Below the pieces are notes generated by a model, which did not search any database, had not been told where the DNA came from, and worked only from the letters and a program-made list of their open reading frames with translations. Source: Cornus controversa (taxonomy: Eukaryota > Streptophyta > Magnoliopsida > Cornales > Cornaceae). Taken from it: a stretch of DNA of 64,000 nucleotides. Shown piece by piece: positions 12,729-24,644 of this stretch. Within the stretch, counting starts at the first letter, position 1; every line of letters begins with the position of its first letter. The stretch is taken from NCBI GenBank assembly GCA_026545225.1, contig CM048849.1:11412541-11476540 (forward strand). The letters run 5' to 3'. The position numbers and the translations under genes were made by a program.

Positions 12729-12736
12729 GTCATTTT

Positions 12737-13324
12737 AGTCTTAGTGAGCAAATAAATATTTCAAAGACCAATTAAAAAGAGCTTACAAGTTAATCCAATG
12801 GTCAAGATAATTTGCAGAGATTTTTATAAGATTTTTAACAGGTCAAATTCATTTTTGGACACTTTATTCTATTTTGGAAAAAAATCAAGAAGAAAAATTA
12901 TGAAGTTATCTCACTAAATAAGCCATATCTTTTGACTTGAATATCAGAATAATGAAAATTAAATGATTCTGGAAAGAAGACTTAAAGATCCTTACTTTTG
13001 TATTTCACGAAAATTTCATGAAAAACAAGTATTGAGGGTCAAACTTGGGCTGCAAGTTGAATAAAATATTTTGCCAGATTTCAGCACTTTCCTATATTCT
13101 TTTGCTTGGAGAACAATCTAGAGAGATGTTATAAATATGAGAGGATGAGAGGAAAAAATGAGGAGGGAAAACTAGTGGAGCCCAAGGCAGAGAAGACAGA
13201 GAAAATCTAGGTTTTATTTATGTTATTTCAATATGCCTTTTATATTTTTGTTATCTTCTTCTACCGTGTGTAAATAAATTCCTTAACTAAGGTTGAGGAG
13301 GAAACCCCATTAATAAAATGATCT
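12737..13324 (+). mobile_element. Ogre/Athila-like LTR fragment
   Basis: This matches the later LTR at 20440-20600 plus 23196-23510 plus 23978-24025 with all three of that copy's insertions absent, so it is the empty-site reference for them. It stops near 13324, where repeat P begins in reverse orientation. The class rests on the related copy's terminal sequence and is tentative. Confidence 0.5.
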
Positions 13325-14073
13325 TCAACTGGACCAATAATAGTAACATTGGCTTGCCTCCCAACCTACCTCAATTGGACCAACAACAGTAACATTGGCT
13401 TCTATAGTTGTTTGACCAATAACAATAGGTAAAAGAGGTGGGGCAGATAACTTAACCAACCCATCATGATCATCCTTTAGAACATTGGAAGCATTATCCA
13501 TGCGTGAAAGATGTTCATTTATAGTCAACCATCTAATAAGATGAAACGAAGAAAATGGTAGTTTTGGGTTGAAAATGGGACTTAAAAGAGTGGACTTTTA
13601 ATATTGATAAGAGTATGTTTAGAATGCACTTTTGAAAAAACCATGACTTTGAAATGCATCCTTACACATCCCCATTGCTTACACACCAAAATGTATTGAC
13701 AAACGTTCCTTTATCTCTAGCCAACTGTTTTCATTGTGTACTTCTTGGCTCGCACCAGTCCTATACACACCTTTTTTAGCATGCTCATTAAAGATAATGT
13801 CATGGGAACACGTGTACATATATGGCATGAAAAATACAAATAATGGAGTAAAAGTAAAGAATAAACGTGTAGAAAGAAAAACATAGAATAGATACATAGA
13901 TAAATATAATATATATATAGTTATATATATACTTATATAGAGTAGATATAGTATACTATATATTCTATATATACATAGTTAGATATATACATATATATAT
14001 ATATAGCAGATATGGTATACTATATATACATAGTGAGATATATAAATATATGTAGTAGATATGGTTTATATAT
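13325..14073 (-). repeat. Repeat P, right copy (inverted), part 1
   Basis: In reverse complement this corresponds to 7215-7440 followed leftward by about 1-780, with the left copy's 6-kb interruption absent. The minus-strand frame 13679-13897 is the counterpart of 397-615. The copy is split at 14073 by a family-A element and resumes at 20128. Confidence 0.6.
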
Positions 14074-14876
14074 TGTAGAGATCGGAACCAAGTTTGACCG
14101 GTTTTCAGGTTTTGCATTATTTTCATTATAAATATGTTTTAAATGATGTTTAGCATCTTTTAAATGTGAAAAACATGTTTGTAAGTTTATTTAGTGGAGG
14201 AGTTTGACTTTTTGGGTCAACAGGCCTGAGACGCAGTTCGGGTGGGCCCAAAAATTTGAAATTTTTTTGAAAAATAATTGTTTTTGATTTTAGACAAAGT
14301 GAAATATTTAATGAGTTAAGAAAGTGATTTCAGAACTGTAGCCACTTTTGAAATCAAAAACGGAGGTCCGGAAGGTACGTTAAGCGACTTAAGGGCAAAA
14401 TGGTCATTTGCCCTTGGTGAGGTGTCAAATACACTATAAAGGAAATGTTGTTCTTCTTGTCCTAATCTTCGATTCTATGGGTTGAAATCTGAGTTTGGTG
14501 GAATTTGAAATTCGGCTGATTTGGGGCTTTTGATTTTCAAGCTTGTAATTGAGGTAATAATGTTTAACTCTCTTGTTTTTGAGCCTAGAAATATTGTATG
14601 TGATTTAATTATTGAAGAAAATGGTAGAAAATCACATTTCATGTTGAGAGTAAATTGGACAATAATCTGCCACTGTGGAAATGTTTTTGTTTTCAAGAGT
14701 TATAGTTATTAACATGCTATTATATTTTACAGAGATATAGATCTATGTCTTAGCTTTAATTTGATATATCATAGGCCTCATTTGCATAGGAATATGGTGA
14801 GTTATGAATTTTGTCTCACGACCGCGCAAAATTTGTCTCACAGTCGCGCATAATTTGTCCTGCTTGGATTGTTGAA

Positions 14877-16310
14877 TGTTATACATTTTTGCGCCTTTAC
14901 TTACGTATTTTAATCCCATAGATGTACATATTGTATAATTTTTACGTGTTTTTATGTTTTTGATGATTTCAGGTTCTAATCCAAAATATGGCTTATTATG
15001 ACTCCATTAGCAGAATGTATTCCTAAATCCGAGCATGCTTAATTAAATGTCTACATTGAGGATAAGTGAAAGGTGTGTCAAGACCGGAGCCGAAAAGCTA
15101 AGAAGTTAAATGAATCAAGAGCAAGTCAATTTTGATGCATCTAAATCACCATTTCGATGCATCTCAACTTTGATGCATCGAAATGCCATTTTGATACATC
15201 TCAAATTTCTGCTGCAATATATTTTCTTCACTTAGCCACTTGTCAGAAACCTTCTAGAAGTAGCGTCCCACGAAATTTTTGTGATATTTTGAGCCTAAAG
15301 TATGATTTATATGTATTAGATATGTAATTGATACAATAATTGCATTTTGATATATTAGAAATCATATTTTGAATTCTAGAGAGAGAAAGTGAAGTTCTAG
15401 AGAGGGAAAGCTTCATGCAAAGAGGGCTTTGTAAGGCCTTGAAGACCATTTTGAGAATGGATTCATCTCTGTCTATGGAGTGCCTCTAGCCCAACATGAT
15501 CAACTAATCCTTCTCTAGTGTTTAGACAAAACCCTAGCCTTGTAACTATGTTCTAATTGTAGTAAATTGGGATTTTTATGTATTTTTGTGTATATATGCT
15601 TAGCCTTGAGCCTTATATTCAATATAAGTTTGCAAATTCTGTTTGTTTATGTGTTTTGATTCATCATTCTTGTCTTAGAATGCTAGATTTCTTTACATGA
15701 TCTTCAAACACTTGTATTTCCACAAGAACTACAAGTGATGCTTTGTACTAGTTTTCACTTTAACATGCATGGCTAGATTTACATAGTCCATGCTTAGAGA
15801 CAATAATTTCACTACACTTAGGTAATTAGGTAAGTAGGTAGGTAGAAAAATTATACTTGTCGCATATGAATTATAGTATTTTAAGGTGTATGTATCCTCT
15901 TGGCGATGTCGTTGTAGGTGGTACTTGCGAAACACGTCATTTAGTACATACTTGCATAAATTCTCCGATTTATTATGAAATGGACATGTTTATGAGGCTA
16001 GTGGTGAAATTTGAACCACCCTAGTTCCATCTCTTTATCTCTCTAATTTCTATCTTTAATTTATGTTTTTATTTTGTGTCATTTAATTTTCAACACCTTG
16101 GCATAAAAATACAAAAAATAAATTCTTTTAAATTAAATTAGATGAGATCTTGATAACTTAACAACCAACCAAATGCAGTATCTGTGGGTTCGACTCCTAC
16201 TTACCACTTTACTAATTTTAGTAGAGTATTTGTAGATATTTATAATTTTCTTTTATCAAGGCGTAAAACAACGACGACATTATTGCAAAATATTTTTTCT
16301 CATTTTACTG
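14877..16310 (+). mobile_element. Nested LTR of unclassified retrotransposon
   Basis: Homology with the family-A LTR breaks at about 14877, where TGTTATACATTTTTGCGCC begins. The right part carries the phrase TCTGTGGGTTCGACTCCTAC (16179), which resembles the 3' region of Ogre/Athila-group LTRs. A palindromic-word cassette lies at 15128-15205. The right boundary is uncertain and no internal coding region is present. This is either a solo LTR or a truncated element. Confidence 0.45.
15128..15205. repeat. Palindromic-word cassette, GATGCATC type
   Basis: Five copies of (T)GATGCATC or the variant GATACATC occur within about 80 bp, alternating with AAATGCC and CTCAACTTT spacers. The same word is used at 51545-51780 in a family-A LTR. 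Confidence 0.7.
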
Positions 16311-16796
16311 CCCGAACAAGTTGTTAGCAGACGATGGAGAATTGAATCAACCACGTGACAGTGGCGATCAACAGACGGTATCGTTTGGGTATGTTACGGG
16401 TCTGTGAGATGATGTATTGTATAGTTATGTAAAAGTTGTGTATCAGACTGTGTATGTATGTTCCGTAGAAATGTATTGTACAGATATGTATAAGTTGTGT
16501 ATAGATGTGTATAAGACATGTATGTAGGAGTACATATGTATATACAAATTTTGTTTATGTATAAATCAAGTTTATATATATGAAATTGTGGACTTTAATA
16601 GAAATTGTTGTTATGAATAAACTACTTGTACTATGAATGTTGGAGAAAAGTTTAATGGAATGCATGTTATGGATTAACTGCATTATATTATAGTGTTTTA
16701 ATTATGTTTCAAAGTAGCATACGATGGTATGAAGATGAAAAATGAAATTGGACATGAATTACATAAGCTATTGAACACTTGAGAATTTTGCTAAAA

Positions 16797-16850
16797 TTGA
16801 TTACAATACATCATAACATCAATTATGATGGATCGTAATCCATGGACATG
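16797..16850. repeat. Palindromic-word cassette remnant in family-A LTR
   Basis: TACATCATAACATCAATTAT and TATGATGGATCGTAATCC are related to the GATTATGATGCATCATAA words of the 51.6-kb LTR. A CACGTGTGGGCCCATTGGGA stretch follows at 16897, as it does after the cassettes at 47.1 and 51.6 kb. This anchors the segment as the 3' end of a family-A LTR. Confidence 0.55.
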
Positions 16851-17250
16851 ATGACAATCTAGAATGTTGTAAAAAGTGTGTGTGTGGTCACGTGTGGGCC
16901 CATTGGGATGAGTTAATGTAGAACTATACATACAAGATTATGTATGTAGAATTATGCTTTTGTGGTAATGAGAGTATGGATGATTCATTAAGATCTAATG
17001 GATATGATCACCTCGGGATTCAATCTCAAGGATGGATTGATATATGAGAATCAATTTTGTAAACACTTAATCATCAAAGTGGTTCGTCTAGTGTACAATG
17101 GGCACATTGGCAATTTTGGTACATCATTTGTAATGAATATGTTCGGTTGATTGTCAGTGAAATTATATACAAATCTTGTATATGCATATATCTATAGATT
17201 GAATTGAGTATGTAAACTTCAAGGACAAAATTCCTTGAAGGTAAGGAGGT

Positions 17251-20127
17251 TGTAGAGACCGGAACCAAGTTTAACCGATTTTCAGATTTTGTATCATTTT
17301 TGTTATAAATGCATTTTAAATTATGTGTAATATATTTTAAATATGGAAAACATGTTTGGAAGGTTATTTAGAGGTTTTGAAAAATTTTCGGAACATTTGG
17401 AGAAGTTTGACTTTTTGGGTCAACGGGCTCGAGACACGGTCTGGGTGGGCTCGAAAATTCAAAAACTTTTTGAAAAATAATAATTTTTAATTTTAGACCA
17501 AATGAAATATTTAAGGAGTTAAGAAAGTGATTCCATAACCGTAGCCACTTTCGAAATCGAAAACGGAGGTCCGAAAGGTACATTAAGCAGCTTAAGGAAA
17601 AAATGGTCATTTGCCCTTGGTGAGGTGTCAAATACACTATATGTATATTGCTGGGACAGATTCTATAGATATATAAATCTACCATGGAAGAGCTCTCAAG
17701 TTCTCCTTCTTCTCCAACCTTCTTTTTTGGTTTTCATCACCCTAAAGTGAGATTTGAAGCTTGCTCTAAGAGAGAAAGTTTCTCCCCTCTCCTTCCTCTT
17801 CACTTTGGTGGTTTTAAAATTTCCATTTGAAGAGTTTCAAAAGTTAGAATTGAGTGAGGCTTGGATTTGGGTCTTGTCCAAGAAGGAAATATTGTTCTTC
17901 TTGTCTCTATCTTCGATTCTATGGGTTAAAATCCAAGTTTGGTGGAATTTAAAATTCGGCTGATTTGGGGCCTTTGATTTTCAAGCTTGGAGTTGAGGTA
18001 ATAATGTTTAAATCTCTTGTTTTTGAGTTTAGAAATATTGTATGTGATTTAATTGTTGAAAAAAATGGGTGAAAATCACATTTCATGTTAAGAGAAAACT
18101 GGACAGCAATCTGCTACTGTGGAAACATTTTTGTTTTCAAGAGTTATAGTTCTTCACATGCTATGATATTTTATAGAGATATAGAGCTATGTCTTAGCTT
18201 TAACTTGATATATCATATGCCTCATTTAGATATGAATTGGGTGAGTGATAAATTTTTTTCTCATGACTGCGCAGAATCTATCCTACTTGGATTGTTTTGG
18301 AATTAACTCAACCTGTGAGTGAAATTTTGGATTGATTCAAATTGGATTTGAACACAGACTTGTAGTAGAATAAATCTGGAAAATTTCAAAAGAAATGAAT
18401 TAATTTTGGAATTTTGATAAAATTTTGAAGTTGTGGGTAGCATTCTGTGAAAATTGTTTTAGGTAGAAATTTGACTACAATTTTTATTAAAACCTAACTT
18501 GTGAGTTGGTATAATTGCCTTTTTTAATTATTGAGGTGAAAGTAGAGTGAGTTAGCTTTCACATGGTTTTGGAATCATGTTATTTTGACAAGTATGCTAT
18601 TTTTGGTGAAATTTTGGAGTTGGAAACTTCATGCTAGATATTTTCTTTTGAGCAGAAAAAATTGGAGCGTTCATACGAAATTGGTTGTTGATTATGGTAT
18701 TTTTCACAATTGGAGGTTTTAGAGTTTTCACTCCAAATTGAGGTAGGGGTGTGAATCCTTGCTTTATTTTGATTTTATAGGTCACATAATTGTGACATGA
18801 AAGTTTTTAAAAATTATATGTGTGAAATTGATTTTCTTGTATATATAAATTGTCTAGCATGATCTAGATATAATTTATATGTTGGATATGTGTTTGTGGA
18901 GGTGATGAATACATTTTGTGAATTTGTGTTCATTTGAGGAATTTTGTGAAATTTGTTTGTATGTATAGAATGCATGCATAAAAAAATATTTTATTGAAAA
19001 AAGAATAATTGTTGTGATTCTATAAGTTGAAAAAAATGCATGAAATAAGTTTTTCCTTAAAATGCATTGGTTGTGATTTTACATGAAATGAGTAATTTTT
19101 CATTGTAACAAGCTTGAGGTGGATATGCATTAACTTGATACATGTTATGCATTTGATGAGAATTGTGATAATCTTGAGTTGTGGTGCATTATGTGATAAA
19201 ATGCAATATGTGAGAATTTGTGATTTTTGGGGCATGTGTGAGAATTAAGAAGGGCCTGGAGCCTTAGGGTGCAAGATCCAAAACTTGGCCAAGCGGATGT
19301 CACTTCTGTCAGGTTAGTAATCCGAAAAGCGAAAGCAAAGTTTGTGCTTTTGACAAAACCATTACTATTGGAATTGTGATAAGCGAAGTTCCCAATTGAA
19401 GTAATTTTTGAATATACGTGGTATGAATTTATTTGTGAATGTGATTCCTTATAAACTGCTTATTTGTGATTTGTGTTGAAAATGTGAAATATCACACATG
19501 ATTTCAAAAATGTGTATGTTTTGAACATGAAAGGCATTGATATATGTGATGTAGTCACATAGTGATTTCATCTGCATTCATACGACTACCTGAGTTAAGG
19601 TAGAGTCAAGTGGATCTATCCTACTACTAGGCGTAGTTGTATGCTCACCCCATTCCCCAAACTTTTTTTTTCTTCATATAAAGCTCTGATGAAGGATGAG
19701 GCTTAGAGTGGTTTGAACGGACATTTTGAAGTTTATTTTGGATAGAGTGTTTATGAATTTTGTAATTGGCTATCAATGTCGGCATGTGGCATGTGGATTA
19801 TATTGATATAAGGTTACAATTATATTTTATGTAGTTGGTACGTCATTTGGATCTATGTGTATAAGAATTATGAAGTTGGCTTATGAATTTTAGAAAGGTA
19901 TGTAATAATATATGCATTGTTTAAGACATGTATGAGGATTGTGAGATCATAGAATTTCAATGGATGATTTAGAGTATGTATGTATTTAAGCTTCCGCATT
20001 AACTTAAGGGATGAGATTTCGGCACGGAGACAGAGTCTTCGGTAACCGGAGCATTGAAGTTTGATTTCACTAGTTCACCTCTCATTTTCTTCGCTCTTAA
20101 CTAGCTGTTGGAAATCGGGGCGTTACA
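17251..20127 (+). repeat. 3' LTR of the 14074-20127 gypsy element
   Basis: This is the most complete single LTR of family A in the left region: TGTAGAGACCGGAACC to GGGGCGTTACA, preceded directly by the pol-end/polypurine relic. It lacks the palindromic-word cassette and the downstream GGGGCCCATT phrase, so those are optional parts of the LTR. Confidence 0.75.
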
Positions 20128-20344
20128 TATATACTTGTGTATGCACGTGCCTACGACACTATCGTGCACTCGAAATCGTGACCGCTAGATAGAGTAATTT
20201 AGACTGTAGATAACAAAAGATATTTTGGACTACATGATTGGTTTTTTAACCACTTTTGACCGTTTGATTAGTTGTTTTGTCCTTGTTATACCAAACTTCT
20301 ATATTATATAGATAGTTAGATATATACATATATATAAAGTATAT
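20128..20344 (-). repeat. Repeat P, right copy (inverted), part 2
   Basis: This is the reverse complement of 1-240 with scattered substitutions, completing the copy broken at 14073. Homology with the window's left end runs a few bases into the adjacent LTR start (GGTGCATATTT), so the same LTR/P junction probably lies just outside the left edge. Confidence 0.65.
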
Positions 20345-20604
20345 TGATAGGTGCATATTTTGTACACGTTTTATCTCAAAATTTATATTTGTTAGTAGTT
20401 TTTTATATTTTAATCTTATTAATAAATGTATTTTTATGTATTTTCAAAGACTAATTAAAGAAAATTTACAAGTTAATCCAATGGTCAAGATAATTTGCAG
20501 AGATTTTTATAAGATTTTTAATAGGTAAAATTCATTGTTGTACTCTTTATTCTATTTTCAAAAAAAACCAAGAAGAAAAATTATGAAGTTATCTCAATTA
20601 TGTT

Positions 20605-21190
20605 GTTGGCGAAATTGGAGATGACGTTAATCATAGAATCACGGTAGAATGGGTTAAATGGAGGAGTACATCTAGTATATTGTGTGATAGGTGTTTCCAC
20701 TTATGATTAAAATGAGAATTTTATCGAATAACCATTAGCATAGCCATATTTTATGGCACCGAATGTTGGACAGTTAGGCAATAACATTTGTATAAAGTGA
20801 GTGTTGCAAAAATGTGAATGTTGAGATAGATGAGCGGGAATACTAAAAAGGATAGTATTAGAAATGAACACATTTGAGAGATGGTTGGAGTAGCACCAAT
20901 TGTAGATAAAATGAGAGAGAATTAGTTAAGATGGTTTGGACATGTGCAAAGAAGACTTTTAATTGCGCCGGTCAGGAAAAGTGATATAGTACAAATTGAG
21001 GGAAATGCTAGAAGAAGAGGAAGACCAAAGCTAACATGGGTAGAGTTAGTAAAGAAAGATATGATAGCATATGCATGAACTGAGGAGATGGCCTTAAATA
21101 GAGCAGAATGAAAACATCGGATTCATGTAGCCGACCTCAAGTAATTGAAAAAAGGCTTGGTTGTTGTTGTTGTTATTGTATTTCAATAAA
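20605..21190 (+). mobile_element. RTE-clade LINE, 3' fragment (pseudogene)
   Basis: Conceptual translation with interruptions gives the C-terminal part of a non-LTR reverse transcriptase. YGTECW at about 20760 is followed by a region like MRMLRWM..GNTRKDRIRNE, then LRWFGHV at about 20926 and RRRGRPKLTW at about 21013. These are hallmarks of plant RTE elements. The fragment ends in a TTG/TTA microsatellite (about 21157-21180), the usual RTE tail in place of poly(A). The 5' end including the endonuclease and catalytic palm is absent. Confidence 0.75.
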
Positions 21191-21214
21191 CCAACCATAT
21201 CTTTTGACTCGAAT

Positions 21215-23175
21215 TGTCACACCTCGAAATTCGGACTATTGGGACTTCCCCGGACAGACTCCGAATTTCGAGTGTGAACCCGTTCACTCAACCCCATGAA
21301 CAACCTCAACAACGATCGTGCAATAACATCATCTAACCTCAATGGGCCCCACACTGCTCATATTCACCAAAGAAGATCGATTTCAAAACCTGTAATAGTT
21401 CACATAATCGAACTTACCTTTTCGCATGGTCAAAAATTTGATCGTGCAAAACCTTAACTTCGCATGATCGAAAAAGTTTCGATAGTTAAGGGTGTGTGCG
21501 AAATGCTATCAAAATAGTATCAAAATTTATCAGCGTTCGGGACTTTTACCCTGTAATTTCTCACATGATCGAAAGGACATCTTCTCACAATCAAAATGCC
21601 TTATGCAAAATTTCTCTGCAGTATCCTACATGTCCCTTTTTCGATGAAACACGCCTTAAAACCCTCAAGTCTATATACATACATCCATACATCATTACAC
21701 ATATGACTGAAACATAGATTCTCTTTTCTCATGTCATAATTCATGCATTCTATTCAAATCATACATCTTTCCATACATTTCCATTATTTCATATGTCAAT
21801 ACTTTACTACAAATATGATTGAGTCCAAATGTCCATTACATTAACACTAAATACTCAAGACTATAGTCACAACATGGTTTACAGGGACATAGTCCAAAAA
21901 TACCTCCAAGTTACATTTGCCCAAAAATAACTACAACTTAGAATTGAATTGCATGCCACAAGCCGGCATAGGTAACCATATATGTACAATATCAAAAAAT
22001 ATGTCTAAAGTGTCAAAAAGAGAACCACACATAAAGTTCACGTTCCATATGCCATTGGCGCCTTATTTGGAAAAAAAAATCGGGGGGTGGGGGGAGCGAT
22101 CACGTGCCCAATAGAGATGGCCAAACCAACCTAAGCGCCAACTCGACGCCAACCAATATGAAATGCTAGTCATGGCATTCTTATTAGCTACATGGCATAT
22201 ACTTTGAAAATTTTATCAACCATAGCATATTCAACAAACACATAAGCAATCCAAGCAATAAATGCTTAAGCCCACAACTTTAACAACACACCGAAATGAC
22301 ACATGATTGAATAACTCCGACGATCATGAATCTTTGGTCAAACTCCGATCATTCAAGTATAATGGTCAACTCCAAAAGTCATACTAGCATGGGCAACTTT
22401 GATAAGTTTATGTATGATGGGTCAAACTCTGAGGATCATACAACATTGGTCATACTCCGATAGTTTTGCATATGATGGGTCAAACTTCGAGGATCATACG
22501 AATAATGGTCAAACTCTGATAAAAAAAACATAGTTGGACATTCTCCAAAATTTCATGCCACATTTTCAATGAAAATTCTCTTTGGTGCATTTTATCAAAC
22601 ACTTTGCCTTCAACATGCATATGGACAATGTCAACAATTCACAAATAATCATAGCTAGCCACATGCATTCCCAATTCAACAATTTAACATGCAATCTCAA
22701 GGCAATACATATTTGCACCAATTCAAATAGTTCAATGCACATTAGAATCATGCTCTCACATAGCAAATTATCACAAGAAAGTCATACACGTCTATATACA
22801 TCAATTCTATCACATATAATCCATATAAATCACATTTTAACATGCAATTACATAGCAAGAGCAACAAGGAATTGAAGACCCAACTTCCTAACTCTTCTAA
22901 GCATGTTAAACCATCAGGAAAACCACAAAATTTTCTATAAAATTGACGTTAGGGAGGAGAAGACACCCCTACCTCAAAATCCAATCTTAATAGTGCAAAA
23001 TCGTAATTCCACCAAGCTTCAAACTTTGCCAACCTTGACTTTAAACTGATCAAATCGAAGAGGGGGATGAGTGGAACAACTTTTCTTATTAGCTCAACAC
23101 ACAAAACTCAGTTCTTGACACTCAAATTGAAAAGAGAAGGAGAATAAGAGAGTGTAGAAATAGAGATAGAATCGG
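21215..23175 (-). mobile_element. Truncated family-A LTR (minus strand)
   Basis: On the minus strand it ends ..CGAGGTGTGACA at 21215, the family-A 3' terminus, followed inward by the GGGGCCCATTGAGG phrase (about 21340-21353) and a palindromic-word cassette. The LTR start (TGTAGAGACC) is missing on the high-coordinate side, leaving about 1.96 kb. A tandem set of 'GGTCAAACTC(C/T)GA' phrases lies at about 22335-22515. Frames such as 22566-22766 and 22582-22875 have no domain. Confidence 0.6.
21392..21610. repeat. Palindromic-word cassette, TTCGATCGTGCGAA type
   Basis: Variants of TTCGCATGATCGAAA, TTGATCGTGCAAAA and ACATGATCGAAAG recur on both strands. The same word family is used at 42110-42345 and 47105-47315. 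Confidence 0.65.
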
Positions 23176-23510
23176 TTGGTGATGAAAATTCAATGATTGT
23201 GGAAAGAAGACTTAAAAATCCTTACTTTTGTATTTTATGAAAATTTCATGAAAAATAAGTATTGATGGTCAAACTTGGCTTGCAAGTTAAATAAAACATT
23301 TTGCCAGATTTTTTCCAACACTTTCCTATATTCTTTTGCTTGGAGAACAATCTAGAGAGACGTTATAAATGTGAGAGGATGGGAGGAAAAAATGAGGAGG
23401 GAAAACTAGTGGAACCCAAGGCAGAGAAGACAGAGACAAAATGTATTTTATTTGTGTTATTTATTATGCCTTTTATATTTTTGTTATATTCTTCTACCGC
23501 GTGTAACTAA

Positions 23511-23974
23511 GGCTCCATTTGGATAGACACGAGAAGAAAGAAAGGAGAAGATAACATTAGTTATAAGAGAAACGAAGGAAAGGAGATGGTAGCAACAAAC
23601 TCTATCCATTTTTGGATAAATAGGGGAGAAAAGAAAGGAGATGATATCATTCTTGTCTAGATAAAATAGGAGAGAGAAATGATAATGACTAAATTACTAT
23701 CATATCCTTTTATATTTATGGGACATGAGTGGAATAACAATTTCTCTTTCTAATTGTTGAGGGTAGTTTTGAAATTATGAAAGTACTACTTAAACACTAT
23801 CATTTTCCTCCTAACCTTCTCATTTTTGGGAGGATAGGATATGAGAGATAACTATCTCTTCGTATCCCTCCTTATCCTTTCTTTTCTTTTAATGATGTCT
23901 ACCCAAACACATGGCTTATCCTCTCATTTATTTTCTCTCCTAATCCTTCCAAATCCCTCAATCCAAATGGAGCC
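23511..23974. mobile_element. PIF/Harbinger-like MITE
   Basis: The termini GGCTCCATTTGGAT and, in reverse complement, GGCTCCATTTGGATTGAGGG form inverted repeats. They are flanked by the trinucleotide TAA on both sides (23508-23510 and 23975-23977), the target type of PIF/Harbinger elements. The related LTR copy at about 13265-13310 shows the empty site. At 464 bp it has no transposase. The 67-codon frame at 23841-24044 runs out of the element and is incidental. Confidence 0.85.
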
Positions 23975-24644
23975 TAAACTCCTTAACTACGGTTGGGGAG
24001 GAAACCCCATTAATAAAACAATCTTCTATTTTTATTTTACTTAATTTTATTGATTATGATTTTAATTTTATGATTATTTCTTCACAAGATTGATTGAATT
24101 TTAGTACTTTCACCACTAATATCATGTATTAGTGGTAGTTAGGAATCCTATATTAAATTGATGAATGCTTGATTTTGTAGCTCTTGATAGTAAATTTCTA
24201 TGATCTTATGTTTTGCATATTGTGGATACATATGATGCTTAGAGTTTGCTTTTTTAAGCGAATAATAATTTATCCTTTAATATATATTTTATGTGGGCTT
24301 TGTTGCAAAATCTCGCGAAAGCAATATATTGATTTCAAAATTGTTTCTCTAAATTTGGATATTAGTAAATGAATAATTAGTACTTCATGGATTTAGTGGT
24401 GGTGGAATCCAATGTCTTAGTTATTTTTTTTCCTCTATTGATTTCAATCTATTTGTTTCAGTTAGTCTTGCATGTTTAGTATAGTAATTTATTATGCAAT
24501 CAATTTTTTTAAACTAGGTTAGTTTTAAATTAATATGGATTTTTATTAGTTTTTCTTATAAAGCATTCCCTTGGTTTCGACCTCGCTCTTGCTTGTTTAT
24601 ACTCCAATAGACTCGTACGCTTGCGAGTTATTTTTAAAACAACA

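Larger units (their letters stand above)
14074..20127 (+). mobile_element. Family-A gypsy element with nested insertion and internal deletion
   Basis: It starts TGTAGAGATCGG and ends GGGGCGTTACA, flanked by perfect pentamers TATAT (14069-14073 and 20128-20132). The 5' LTR begins at 14074, is interrupted at about 14877-16310 by another LTR, and continues to somewhere before about 17200. The only internal relic is AGGACAAAATTCCTTGAAGG at about 17222 followed by a purine run: the usual tail of gypsy pol and polypurine tract before a 3' LTR. The 3' LTR is 17251-20127 (2877 bp). All gag-pol domains are deleted. Frames inside (e.g. 17368-17685 minus, 18085-18306 plus) have no domain. Confidence 0.75.
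20345..24644 (+). mobile_element. Ogre/Athila-like LTR with three nested insertions
   Basis: It begins TGATAGGTGCATATTTTGTA and ends near AAAACAACA at 24644. The 3' part has CCCTTGGTTTCGACCTCGCT (24569) and ACGCTTGCGAG (24618), reminiscent of Ogre or Athila LTR ends. It is broken by an RTE LINE (about 20605-21190), a minus-strand family-A LTR (21215-about 23175) and a MITE (23511-23974). Comparison with 12737-13324 shows the uninterrupted order. No primer site follows, so it is a solo or truncated LTR. Clade is inferred, not proven. Confidence 0.5.
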
